Source: an uncultured Bacteroidales bacterium
GTDB taxonomy: Bacteria; Bacteroidota; Bacteroidia; Bacteroidales; P3
NCBI GenBank assembly: GCA_946183915.1
Contig: CAMHDJ010000016.1
Span: 1 to 48,664, forward strand
Direction of reading: 5' to 3'
DNA: 48,664 nt
Shown: positions 1 through 8,305 of the stretch, in pieces
How positions within the stretch are numbered: position 1 is the stretch's first letter
Layout: each line of letters opens with the position of its first letter
Made by a program: the position numbers and the translations under genes
Notes under the pieces: model-generated
What the model was told of the DNA's origin: nothing
Databases searched by the model: none
What the model saw: the letters and a program-made list of their open reading frames with translations, nothing else

Positions 1-185
1 GTAAAATTAGGTTAAAAAATTAGATCGTGCACGATCTAATTTGCACCTTTAAACCGTTCTAAACGAGGTGTTTGGCCTTCCGAAAGTGTGCAAACCATGC
101 TGGAAAACTCGCAAAACGCTGACAGGGCAAGGGTTTTGCCCTGGTTTTAAGAGAGTCATCAGGGAGTCATCAGGGAGTCATCAGG
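1..185 (-). repeat. Dispersed ~200-bp element, copy 1, cut by the window edge
   Basis: This matches the reverse complement of copies at 13721-13920 and 36698-36905. It holds a perfect 26-bp palindrome at 17-42 (core AGATCGTGCACGATCT), a conserved middle, a small inverted repeat (CAGGGCAA / TTGCCCTG, about 123-141) and three 11-bp units GAGTCATCAGG at 153-185. The element continues past base 1. The frame through it (68-262) is not thought to be a gene, although the same frame is open in all three copies. No transposase is attached. Its role is unknown. Confidence 0.9.
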
Positions 186-242
186 GATTTGACTGGGAAA
201 ATGGGGGGTGGAGACCGTCGTTTTGTTCGCTGAAAACTTTTT

Positions 243-274
243 TTTGCATGTTTCGAAAATAATTTGTATATTTG
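243..274 (+). promoter_or_regulatory. Bacteroidales-type promoter for the 315-1289 gene
   Basis: TTTG at 243-246 and TATATTTG at 267-274 are 20 bp apart, which fits the -33/-7 consensus of the primary sigma factor in this phylum. The start codon lies 40 bp downstream. Confidence 0.75.
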
Positions 275-314
275 CAGAAAGAAAGAAGTGTTTTTTTATT
301 GTAATATACTGATT

Positions 315-1289
315 ATGAAAAATATATGTGTTTTCCGAGGGCTTTTGTGGCTGTGTATCGTGCTGAGTCCATGGTCGGCCAGGTCGCAGTCTGGCGTCGG
401 CGCTGCCGATGATCGGCCGCTGTCGGTGGGGGATACCCTCTGGGTCCGCTCGCAGACGGCGCCATCGGGTGCGAACGCCATGGGCGATACCGGCTTGGTG
501 GTTTGCGACCTCCAGCTCCGAGAGGGCGTCTGCTGGTTTGCCGGCCGCATGTATTGTCCGTCGGGCGAGGCGACCAGCGCACGGGACGGGCGGCGCCATG
601 CGGTTGCGGAATCGTGTGCCTATGTGGGGTGGTTCGGCCGGAACGACGTCGATGCGGGGCGCGGAGGCTGTCATATACTGCTGATTCCGGAGCTGAGTTC
701 GGTTGACCGGCTGGCGGTCTCGGGGCGAGATGCGGTGTGTCTCGGCACCCGCGCCGACGGCGCCCGGCGGCTGGTGGAGGTGCATCCGGAGGCCTCCGGC
801 CGCTGGCGCTACCAGACGCTCCGGTCGAGCTATGCCCGGGAGGAGTTCCAGGACGTGGCGATGACGGCTGGCCGGGTGGCGGTGCTCAGCCGGTTCAACC
901 ATCCGGAGCGGGCGATGCTCCACCGGCACTGCTTCGGCTTGCGCTACGGTAGCGCTGTTGATTTCCAGGGAACTAGCTCGACGCTCAACTGCTACACCAC
1001 CTACGCCGTCGCCGCCGAGAGCGGTTCGTTTGTGGGCGTCGGCGACGTGCGGCTGACGGCCACGCAGGTGGGCGAGGGGGTGACGGTGTCGTATCGTCCG
1101 CCGACGGGCCAGAAAACGGTGTCGATCCGGGTGTCTTCGTGTGGCGACGAGGTGGCGGAGTTCGGCGCGATCACGGCCCGGAGCCTCGTCGATGTCTACC
1201 GCTACGCGCTCATCCCAGAGGCTGGTGCGACGGCGGCGGTGGTCACTCATCCATTCAATGCCACTACGATCTATTGCAACGGACAATAA
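315..1289 (+). CDS. Exported protein of unknown function
   Basis: 324 residues. I chose the ATG at 315 because it begins a good signal peptide (MKNIC, hydrophobic core LLWLCIVL, then SARSQS). The in-frame upstream codons at 264 overlap the -7 box, so they are not used. The mature part is rich in short beta-like stretches and has several Cys residues, and I recognise no domain. It has no lipobox and no T9SS C-terminal signal. It is probably the first gene of an operon with 1303 and 2548, with gaps of only 13 and 15 bp. A periplasmic or outer-surface location is inferred from the signal peptide alone. Confidence 0.75.
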   Translation: MKNICVFRGLLWLCIVLSPWSARSQSGVGAADDRPLSVGDTLWVRSQTAPSGANAMGDTGLVVCDLQLREGVCWFAGRMYCPSGEATSARDGRRHAVAESCAYVGWFGRNDVDAGRGGCHILLIPELSSVDRLAVSGRDAVCLGTRADGARRLVEVHPEASGRWRYQTLRSSYAREEFQDVAMTAGRVAVLSRFNHPERAMLHRHCFGLRYGSAVDFQGTSSTLNCYTTYAVAAESGSFVGVGDVRLTATQVGEGVTVSYRPPTGQKTVSIRVSSCGDEVAEFGAITARSLVDVYRYALIPEAGATAAVVTHPFNATTIYCNGQ

Positions 1290-1302
1290 AAACAAAAGCG
1301 CT

Positions 1303-2532
1303 ATGAAAAAGATTTGGCTTTTCTCGGTGGGGTTGCTGCTGGCGTCGATGGGGACGGTGGCGCAGCCGACGTATGAGCACTTGGACACCATCATGCGGCG
1401 GTGCGACCGCTACTACTACCACGACTGGTTCGACGAGTGCATTCACTATCATAGTTACGGTGACGATGGTTGGAATGCCAACTGGTTGTACTCGTCATCG
1501 TTTCCCCGAGATACGATGTGGCTTGCGGGTTGCAACGAGGTGGCCGACGGGCAAATGGCAGTGAAGGGCATCGTTGCACTGCTGACGATCAACGACGTGA
1601 AAGATTCAATGTACTTCAAGTATAAACGGCGCAACGAAGAGTACGTGATGCTCTATCAGAACATCCATGGGTCGCCGTTGGCCACGGTGCGCTGGGACAC
1701 GGTGACGCCCTACCTTTGGCGGCTGCCGCTGAGCACCTACTGCGACAGCATCGGGCGGGGCTATCTGGACCTTCACGCCTACGAGGTCTACTTCGACGAG
1801 CCTGTGATTGTCGAGGATGAATTCCTTATGCTGGGTACCCATAGGAGCAATTATGATGAACCATACGACGGCTACCCATACACCTACTTCAAAACGGACT
1901 ACGCCTACCTGAGTTTGTCCAGGGATCCGTGCATAGAGGATTCCTGCTCGTCGAGCCACCAATGGTTCATCAGCGAGAGAGACAAGTTGAACAGGATTGA
2001 CTATCAGGAGACATTTCATTCCTATCTCAGGCCGTGCGGTCCCTTTCTGGCCATCGTGGACTACTACGACCTGGAGGTGCGCACGGCCGACAGCACACTG
2101 GGACAGGTCGAAGGGGGCGGCCGCTATCCGGCCATGTCGCGGCGCACCATTGCGGCACGGCCGGCCGCGGGCTACCGCTTCGTGCAGTGGAATGACAGTG
2201 TGACCGACAATCCGCGGGTGGTGACCCTCGCGCACGACACGCTGCTGACGGCCACCTTCGCCCCCGCCACGGAGGGCATCGGCACGGTGGACGGCGGCCT
2301 CGACGGGATCACCCTCAGCCCCAACCCCACCACCGGCAGGGTCGACCTGGCGGCCCGGGAGGCCGACGACTACCGGGCTGAGCTCTACGACAGCGGTGGA
2401 CGCCGCCTGAAGGAGGTCGCCTTCAGCGGCCGACAGCTGACGCTCGACGTCGCGGCGTACCCCGCGGGCACCTATTTCCTCCGCGTGAGCTCGGCCCAGG
2501 GGAGCTGCACGCTCTCGTTCATCAAACAATAA
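1303..2532 (+). CDS. T9SS-secreted protein with C-terminal sorting domain
   Basis: 409 residues. The start at 1303 gives the signal peptide MKKIWLFSVGLLLASMGTVAQ; a longer frame from 1141 overlaps the previous gene. Residues about 20-260 form a domain shared with the next gene (common landmarks HLDT, RWDT.TPY, YE.YFD and G(T/F)H.SN). About 265-325 is a bacterial repeat-type module (AGYRFVQWNDSVTDNPR ... LLTATFAP). The last ~80 residues are a type A T9SS sorting domain: LSPNPTTGRVDL, then LYDSGGRRL, then YPAGTYFLRV, ending FIKQ. By family knowledge such proteins cross the outer membrane through the type IX machinery and are surface-anchored or released. The function of the N-terminal domain is unknown. 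Confidence 0.88.
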   Translation: MKKIWLFSVGLLLASMGTVAQPTYEHLDTIMRRCDRYYYHDWFDECIHYHSYGDDGWNANWLYSSSFPRDTMWLAGCNEVADGQMAVKGIVALLTINDVKDSMYFKYKRRNEEYVMLYQNIHGSPLATVRWDTVTPYLWRLPLSTYCDSIGRGYLDLHAYEVYFDEPVIVEDEFLMLGTHRSNYDEPYDGYPYTYFKTDYAYLSLSRDPCIEDSCSSSHQWFISERDKLNRIDYQETFHSYLRPCGPFLAIVDYYDLEVRTADSTLGQVEGGGRYPAMSRRTIAARPAAGYRFVQWNDSVTDNPRVVTLAHDTLLTATFAPATEGIGTVDGGLDGITLSPNPTTGRVDLAAREADDYRAELYDSGGRRLKEVAFSGRQLTLDVAAYPAGTYFLRVSSAQGSCTLSFIKQ

Positions 2533-2547
2533 AAACCCACAGTTGCC

Positions 2548-3387
2548 ATGATCAGAAAACAGATATCACTACTCGCGGCCCTTTGGCTGACCACCGCTCT
2601 GGCGGGTGCGCAGCCGGTCTACTCCCACCTCGACACCCTCGCGTCGCTGCCGCCACGCTACCACGTGGCGCAGTGGTACGACCGGTGCGAGCAGTTCCTG
2701 TCGGACACCGTGCGCTTCATCCCGGCCGAGCATTGTTTGTATAGCATGATCAACCCCGTGTGCAACAGGGTGGTGGCTGTGGAGAGCGCCACCGACACGA
2801 CGCTCCACGTGGTGGGCCTGGCGGCGCTGGTGGCCATCGAGGTGGCCGGGGCCCCGGATGTCAGCCTGCGGGCGCCGGAGCACATGTACCTGCTGCAGGG
2901 TACCACCCACGACACCGCCTATGTCGACGGCGACCCGTCGGAGCTGCCCCTGCGCGACTACTACACGCCCCACAACATGATTGAGCGGGCCTCGCTGCGG
3001 TGGGACACCGCCACCCCCTATGTGCTCAAGATGCCGCGGAGGGCGGCCGACGTGGGTGCGGCCGATGATTCGGCGTACTACTTCTGCTACGTCTACGAGG
3101 CCTACTTCGACAGCGCTGTTGCCGTCGATTCGGTGTTCTACATCATCGGCACCTTCCACAGCAACGGTGTCAACGAAAACGCGGAGAACCCCTTTTACCG
3201 CTACTATCCGACAGCCTACTTCAGCCTACGGCAGCAGTACGGCGACAGGTGCGACCGCTGTCGCAACCTGCACTTCCTCTACTCCAATCCGTCTTATCCG
3301 CCCAACAAGAATTACTGGGCCATACTGAACGACGGCATCTTCATGACGCCCTGCCTGCTGCCGATCGTCGAGACGCAGGACGAGTGA
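2548..3387 (+). CDS. Exported paralogue of the preceding protein, without sorting domain
   Basis: 279 residues with a signal peptide (MIRKQISLLAALWLTTALAGAQ). It aligns by eye with residues 20-260 of the upstream protein (QPVYSHLDTL, LRWDTATPYVLKMP, YEAYFDSAVAV, IIGTFHSN), so the pair is a tandem duplication. It stops at LPIVETQDE, just where the upstream paralogue passes into its repeat module and T9SS sorting domain. I see no remnant of those modules in the 200 bp downstream. It therefore lacks an obvious T9SS signal and may stay in the periplasm, unless it represents an old truncation. Function unknown. Confidence 0.82.
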   Translation: MIRKQISLLAALWLTTALAGAQPVYSHLDTLASLPPRYHVAQWYDRCEQFLSDTVRFIPAEHCLYSMINPVCNRVVAVESATDTTLHVVGLAALVAIEVAGAPDVSLRAPEHMYLLQGTTHDTAYVDGDPSELPLRDYYTPHNMIERASLRWDTATPYVLKMPRRAADVGAADDSAYYFCYVYEAYFDSAVAVDSVFYIIGTFHSNGVNENAENPFYRYYPTAYFSLRQQYGDRCDRCRNLHFLYSNPSYPPNKNYWAILNDGIFMTPCLLPIVETQDE

Positions 3388-3478
3388 GATATCGAAGGGG
3401 AAAGCTGTAGTTGCATGGTTCTCCTGCGCTCGATCGCACTGCGAAACGGGTGGGTGACCATTCATTATTGTGATTTTT

Positions 3479-3512
3479 TTTGGCCTGGATTTAAAGAAAA
3501 TTTGTATCTTTG
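3479..3512 (+). promoter_or_regulatory. Probable promoter of purH-mreB
   Basis: TATCTTTG at 3505-3512 is preceded by TTTG at 3479-3482. The spacing of 22 bp is slightly long. The rest of the 3388-3598 gap shows no gene. Confidence 0.55.
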
Positions 3513-3598
3513 CAGTCAACGGGTATTGGTCGATATATCACGTAAGTGATGTATTGTCAATATCTTGAGTGATTGTATGTATATATATAAACCGTAAT

Positions 3599-5128
3599 AT
3601 GGAGCCTAAAAAGATAAAATCAGCCCTCGTGTCGGTCTTTTATAAGGACGGCCTGGAGGACATCGTTCGCGCCCTCGACGCCCAGGGGGTCACCATCTAT
3701 TCGACGGGCGGCACCTTCAAATTCATCCACGACCTGGGCATCGAACCCATCGCTGTGGAGAGCCTGACGGGCTACCCCTCCATTCTGGGTGGCCGCGTGA
3801 AGACGTTGCACCCCAAGGTGTTCGGCGGCATCCTGAGCCGTCGCGACATGTATAGCGACGGCGAGCAGTTGGCCGAGTATGAGATTCCGGAGATCGATCT
3901 GGTGATCGTGGACCTCTATCCTTTCGAGCAGACCGTGGCTAGCCAGGCCTCGCCGCAGGAGATCATCGAGAAGATCGACATCGGCGGCATCAGCCTCATC
4001 CGTGCGGCGGCGAAGAACTTTGCCGACGTGGTGATTGTGCCGGCTGTGGACTACTACAAGGAGTTCCTTCAGATATACCAGGAGCAGGACGGTTGCACCA
4101 CCCTGGAGCAGCGCCACCGCTTCGCCACCTATGCCTTTCATGTGAGCAGTCACTACGACACGGCCATCTTTAACCACTTCAACGAGGAGGAAAACCTGCC
4201 TGTCTTCAAGCTGAGTTGCCGTCAAGGTGAGGTGTTGCGCTACGGCGAGAATCCCCATCAGAAGGGTGTCTTCTATGGCGACCTGGAGGCTTGCTTCGAC
4301 AAGCTCAACGGCAAGGAGATCAGCTACAACAACCTGGGTGACATCGACGCCGCCTGCGCGCTGATCGACGACTTCCACGGTCAGACGGCTTTCGCTATCT
4401 TGAAGCACAACAACGCCTGCGGAACGGCCGTCAGGTCTACGCTGCTCGAGGCCTGGAAGGACGCCCTGGCGGGCGACCCGGTGAGTGCCTTCGGAGGCGT
4501 GCTTGTCACCAACCAGAAGGTCACCAAGGAGGTGGCCGAGGAGATGCACAAGATCTTCTTCGAGGTGTGCATAGCCCCCGACTATGATGAGGATGCCCTG
4601 GCGGTGCTGCGTGGCAAGAAGAACCGTATTATTCTGCGCCGCAAAGGTTTCCGGATGGCCGACCCGATGTTCCGCTCGGTGTTGGACGGCGTGCTGGTGC
4701 AGGAGCGCGACACTGTGGTGCCCACGGCCGAGGAGATGGCCAAGAGCGTTACCAGTACCCCCATCAGCGCGGAGCAAGCCGAGGATCTGGTCTTCGCCAC
4801 CATCCTTGTGAAGCACACCAAGAGCAACGCCATCGTGCTGGCTAAAGGCCGTCAGCTGTTGGCTAGCGGCACCGGTCAGACCAGCCGTGTGGATGCCCTG
4901 CGTCAGGCTATAGCCAAGGCCCAGAGCTTCGGTTTCGACCTCCATGGTGCTGTTATGGCCAGCGATGCCTTCTTCCCCTTCCCTGACTGTGTGGAAATCG
5001 CTCACGAGGCTGGTATCGTCGCCGTGGCACACCCCGGCGGATCGATCCACGACCAGGATAGCATCGACTACTGTGAGAAGAACCACATGGGCATGGCTAT
5101 CACGGGTAAACGCCATTTCAAACATTAA
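3599..5128 (+). CDS. purH: Bifunctional AICAR transformylase / IMP cyclohydrolase
   Basis: 509 residues, the usual length. It catalyses the last two steps of de novo purine synthesis: formylation of AICAR with 10-formyl-tetrahydrofolate, then cyclisation to IMP, in the cytosol. The N-terminal methylglyoxal-synthase-like cyclohydrolase domain covers about residues 1-145 (SVFYKDGL, YSTGGT, GGRVKTLHPKV). The transformylase domain follows, with RYGENPHQ and the KHNNACG motif near residue 270. I start at ATG 3599 (MEPKKIK) because an upstream in-frame codon at 3569 gives a non-conserved leader. mreB follows after 27 bp, so the two are probably cotranscribed. Confidence 0.97.
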   Translation: MEPKKIKSALVSVFYKDGLEDIVRALDAQGVTIYSTGGTFKFIHDLGIEPIAVESLTGYPSILGGRVKTLHPKVFGGILSRRDMYSDGEQLAEYEIPEIDLVIVDLYPFEQTVASQASPQEIIEKIDIGGISLIRAAAKNFADVVIVPAVDYYKEFLQIYQEQDGCTTLEQRHRFATYAFHVSSHYDTAIFNHFNEEENLPVFKLSCRQGEVLRYGENPHQKGVFYGDLEACFDKLNGKEISYNNLGDIDAACALIDDFHGQTAFAILKHNNACGTAVRSTLLEAWKDALAGDPVSAFGGVLVTNQKVTKEVAEEMHKIFFEVCIAPDYDEDALAVLRGKKNRIILRRKGFRMADPMFRSVLDGVLVQERDTVVPTAEEMAKSVTSTPISAEQAEDLVFATILVKHTKSNAIVLAKGRQLLASGTGQTSRVDALRQAIAKAQSFGFDLHGAVMASDAFFPFPDCVEIAHEAGIVAVAHPGGSIHDQDSIDYCEKNHMGMAITGKRHFKH

Positions 5129-5155
5129 TAGTTCAGTAGAAAAGCAGATAAGAAG

Positions 5156-6178
5156 ATGGGATTGTTATCGTTCTTTAACCGAGAAGTGGCCATGGACCTT
5201 GGCACGGCCAACTCCATCGTCATCTATAACGACCAGGTGGTCATCGACGAGCCCTCCATTGTGGCTTACGACCGCAACAACAACAAGATCATCGCCGTGG
5301 GTAAGAAGGCCCAGTTGATGGACGGCAAGACCGACCGCAACGTGGAGACCATCCGGCCGCTGCGGGGTGGTGTGATTGCCGATTTCGAGATGGCGCAGCA
5401 TTTGATCCGCGAGCTCATCGGCATGACGAGCGTCAACCGCTCGTTTCTGCCGCCGTCGCTTCGTATGGTGATTTGCATTCCGAGCGGCATCACTAACGTC
5501 GAGGAGCGTGCCGTGCGCGAGAGTGCCGAGCAGGCGGGCGCCAAGGAAATCCGCATGATTCACGAGCCTATGGCGGCCGCCATCGGTATCGGTATCGACG
5601 TGCTGCAACCCGAGGGCCACATGGTGGTCGACATCGGAGGCGGCACGGCCGAGATTGCTGTCATTTCACTCGGCGGCATTGTCTGCAACAACTCCATCCG
5701 CATTGCCGGCGATGTGTTCAACGACAACGTGGTGGACTACATGAAACGCCAGCACAACATGATCATCGGTGTGCGTACGGCCGAGCAGGTGAAGATTCAT
5801 GTGGGCGCCGCCGTCAGCGAACTGGCTGACCCGCCCGAGGACTACCGCACCACGGGACGCGACCTGCTGACGGGTTTGCCCAAGGAGATCAGCGTCAACT
5901 ACAAGGAGATCGCCCACGCACTTGACAAGAGTATTGCCAGCATCGAGCAGGCAATCCTTGACACCCTGGCGGCCACGCCGCCCGAGCTTGCTGCCGATAT
6001 CTATAAGACCGGCATCTTCCTGGCCGGCGGTGGCGCTTTGTTGCGCGGATTGGATCAGCGCATCTCGTCGAAGACCAAGCTGCAGGTGCACATCGCCGAC
6101 GACCCGCTGCGCGCTGTGGCTCGCGGCACCGGTATCGCCCTCAAGAACTTCAACAAGTTCTCCTTCCTGATTCGATAG
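5156..6178 (+). CDS. mreB: Rod shape-determining actin homologue MreB
   Basis: 340 residues, full length. MreB forms membrane-associated filaments that direct lateral wall synthesis. The actin-fold nucleotide motifs are visible: phosphate 1 MDLGTANS near residue 12, phosphate 2 VVDIGGGTAEIAVIS near 160, and the adenosine motif LAGGGALLRGLD near 290. The N-terminal MGLLSFF is a likely membrane-binding amphipathic end. It follows purH at 27 bp and is closed by a strong terminator. mreC, mreD, a class B PBP and rodA, which often follow mreB in this phylum, are not here. The cell-wall enzyme dacB lies head-on downstream. Confidence 0.97.
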   Translation: MGLLSFFNREVAMDLGTANSIVIYNDQVVIDEPSIVAYDRNNNKIIAVGKKAQLMDGKTDRNVETIRPLRGGVIADFEMAQHLIRELIGMTSVNRSFLPPSLRMVICIPSGITNVEERAVRESAEQAGAKEIRMIHEPMAAAIGIGIDVLQPEGHMVVDIGGGTAEIAVISLGGIVCNNSIRIAGDVFNDNVVDYMKRQHNMIIGVRTAEQVKIHVGAAVSELADPPEDYRTTGRDLLTGLPKEISVNYKEIAHALDKSIASIEQAILDTLAATPPELAADIYKTGIFLAGGGALLRGLDQRISSKTKLQVHIADDPLRAVARGTGIALKNFNKFSFLIR

Positions 6179-6191
6179 GGGAGAAGTGCAT

Positions 6192-6234
6192 AAAAGACGC
6201 TGCCCGTACAGAACGTGCGGGCAGCGTCTTTTTT
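6192..6234. terminator. Terminator between converging mreB and dacB
   Basis: Arms AAGACGCTGCCCG and CGGGCAGCGTCTT (6194-6230) are followed by a T run to 6234 and preceded by an A run. It can therefore act on both converging operons. Confidence 0.85.
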
Positions 6235-6245
6235 ATACCGTGGCC

Positions 6246-7706
6246 TTAGTATGTGGTGGCAATCTTGAGCAGTATGCGGTTCAAGAGGTCGGCAGCGTCA
6301 CGATTGGAGCAGTCGTGGTGGTTGCTGATGATGGCGTAGGCCAGTAGTTCGCCGCTGCCGGTGGTGATGTAGCCGGCGTATGACTTGACGCCGCTGAAGG
6401 TGCCGGTCTTCAGCCGGACACTGACGCCGTCGGGTAAGGTGGGCAGCAGGTTCTTGGCAGTGCCGCTTTCGCCGACCTTGGCAAGCGAGGAGAGGAAACT
6501 GTCGAAGTGGCCCTCGTGGCTCATGGCCGCCAGGTAGCGGCAGAGGAAGTCGGTCGTCAGCAGGTTCTGTCGCGAGAGTCCGCTGCCGTCAACGAGTCGC
6601 ACGCCGTCGGTGGCGACGCCTTTGTCCTTCAGGTAGTCCATCACGGCGCGGCTGCCGTTGGTGAAGCTTCCGCGGCCGTACTTCTTGTATCCTAGGTATT
6701 TGAAGATGCTCTCGGCGTAGATGTTATTGGAGGTCTGGTTAGTGTATTGCGCGATGACGCGAAGGGGAGTGCTACGGTAGTCCATGATGGTGCGCAGGCT
6801 GTCGGGCAGGGCTCGGGCCTCCTCGGCGCCAAGGCTGACGCCGATGCCGTGGGTGCGGAGGTAGGAAGCGAAGAGATCGGCGCAGGTGCGGGCGGGGTCG
6901 GGCAACGAGCCGCGCACCGCGAAGTCGCGCTGGCCGAGGGGGACGGTGCCGGTGTAGAGGCGCCAGGTTGAAACAGGACCGCCGTAGATGACCACATTGT
7001 CGCCCGAGCCGGCGGCACCGGTGGTGACGGTGTTGTTGGCCAGCAGCTCGATATTCTTCGGCACGGTACGGCTCACCGTGGCGGCAGCACCGGTGCGGGT
7101 GCCGGGATTGAAGTGGACGAAGTACATGTTCTCGTGGAAGTTGAGCCCACTGACGCCGGCGCCGTAGTAGTTGCCCACGTCGCCCCAGGCCCAGCTGTCG
7201 TGCAGTCGCTGGTCGTCGAAGATGGTGGTGTTGTAGCATACCCCGCCGTCGATGCGGCGCACGCCGCGCTTGCGCAGGGCGGCTGTCCACTGGGCGAAGA
7301 GGGTGTCGGCCGTGGTTTGGCGGTAGCGATAGGACCCCAGCAGGGGATCTCCGCCGCCGCGGATGTAGAGGTTGCCGTGGAGCACACCGTCGCGATCCAC
7401 CTCGCCACGCATGGTGAGGGTGGTAGTGAAGCGGAAGTCGTCGCCCAGCAGGGCGAAGGCGGTGCCGGTGGTGAGCAGTTTGACCACCGAGGCCGGAATG
7501 ACCGACCGCTCGTCGTCGTAGCCATAGAGCTTCTTGCCGGTGGTGATGTTGTAGATGCTGACGCTGAGACTGGCGTGCTTCATGGCGGCTTCTCGCAGCA
7601 CGTCCTTCACTGTGCGGTCCACTTCGGCGGTGGGTTGAGCCCGCAAGGATCCGAGCGAGAGGGCGGTCAGGGCGAGCAGCAGGGCTGCGGTACGCAGGGT
7701 TTTCAT
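6246..7706 (-). CDS. dacB: D-alanyl-D-alanine carboxypeptidase/endopeptidase (PBP4, class C)
   Basis: 486 residues. The start at 7706 gives the signal peptide MKTLRTAALLLALTALSLGS; the longer frame from 7808 runs back into engB. It is a periplasmic peptidoglycan hydrolase that trims or cuts D-Ala cross-links. The catalytic triad motifs of the serine PBP/S13 family are present: SVVK (Ser73, Lys76), SNN in TSNNIYAES, and KTG in RLKTGTFSG near the C-terminus. The start codon overlaps the engB stop as ATGA, which suggests translational coupling. It is the last gene of the minus-strand glsA-glsB-engB-dacB group. Confidence 0.94.
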   Translation of the reverse strand: MKTLRTAALLLALTALSLGSLRAQPTAEVDRTVKDVLREAAMKHASLSVSIYNITTGKKLYGYDDERSVIPASVVKLLTTGTAFALLGDDFRFTTTLTMRGEVDRDGVLHGNLYIRGGGDPLLGSYRYRQTTADTLFAQWTAALRKRGVRRIDGGVCYNTTIFDDQRLHDSWAWGDVGNYYGAGVSGLNFHENMYFVHFNPGTRTGAAATVSRTVPKNIELLANNTVTTGAAGSGDNVVIYGGPVSTWRLYTGTVPLGQRDFAVRGSLPDPARTCADLFASYLRTHGIGVSLGAEEARALPDSLRTIMDYRSTPLRVIAQYTNQTSNNIYAESIFKYLGYKKYGRGSFTNGSRAVMDYLKDKGVATDGVRLVDGSGLSRQNLLTTDFLCRYLAAMSHEGHFDSFLSSLAKVGESGTAKNLLPTLPDGVSVRLKTGTFSGVKSYAGYITTGSGELLAYAIISNHHDCSNRDAADLLNRILLKIATTY

Positions 7707-8305
7707 GACTGGAGGCTTTGGTGTATGGTGTCTATCTGATCGAGCAGGGCCTCGCGCCCGTAACCGGTGAGCGACGAGGTCAGCAGCATCGGGGGTAGTT
7801 CTTCCCACATCTGCGACAACTCTTGCTTCATCCGCTTGATGTTCCCCATCACCTCGCGTTGCTTCTCCTTGTCGGTCTTGGTGAAGACAAGGGTCAGAGG
7901 CACCCCGTTGACGCCCAGGAATTCGATGAACTCGAGGTCGATACGCTGCGGAGGAATGCGGCTGTCGATCAGCACATAGGTGTTGACCAACTCCTCGCGA
8001 TGCAGGAAGTAGTCACGGATCATCTGGCTGAACTGCTCGCGTGTTGATTTCGACGTGCGGGCATACCCGTAGCCGGGCAGGTCGACCAGGTACCACTCGT
8101 TGTTGATCAGGAAGTGATTTATCAGCTGGGTCTTGCCGGGACGGCCGCTGGTCTTGGCCAGCCCTTTGACGCCCGTGAGCATATTGATCAGCGACGATTT
8201 GCCAACGTTGCTGCGCCCGATGAAGGCGAACTCGGGGCGTCCATCTTGCGGACACTTGCGCCAGTTGGGACTGCTGACGGCGAAGGTGGCCTGCTTGATC
8301 GTCAT
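7703..8305 (-). CDS. engB: Ribosome biogenesis GTPase EngB (YsxC/YihA)
   Basis: 200 residues, full length. It is a Ras-like GTPase needed for large-subunit ribosome assembly. Visible are the P-loop GRSNVGKS at 30-37, the G2-region Thr in GKTQLINHF, G3 DLPGYG and G4 TKTD (FTKTDK). ATGA overlaps occur at both ends: the start overlaps the glsB stop and the stop overlaps the dacB start. This indicates tight coupling in one operon. Confidence 0.96.
   Translation of the reverse strand: MTIKQATFAVSSPNWRKCPQDGRPEFAFIGRSNVGKSSLINMLTGVKGLAKTSGRPGKTQLINHFLINNEWYLVDLPGYGYARTSKSTREQFSQMIRDYFLHREELVNTYVLIDSRIPPQRIDLEFIEFLGVNGVPLTLVFTKTDKEKQREVMGNIKRMKQELSQMWEELPPMLLTSSLTGYGREALLDQIDTIHQSLQS

Noticed and set aside
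68-262. A 64-residue protein near the left edge
   Set aside because: It is a reading frame through the dispersed element that runs into the promoter of the next gene; it has no start context or family.
1141-1302. An N-terminal extension of the T9SS protein
   Set aside because: It overlaps the preceding gene in another frame and is Arg/Ser-rich; the signal peptide begins at 1303.
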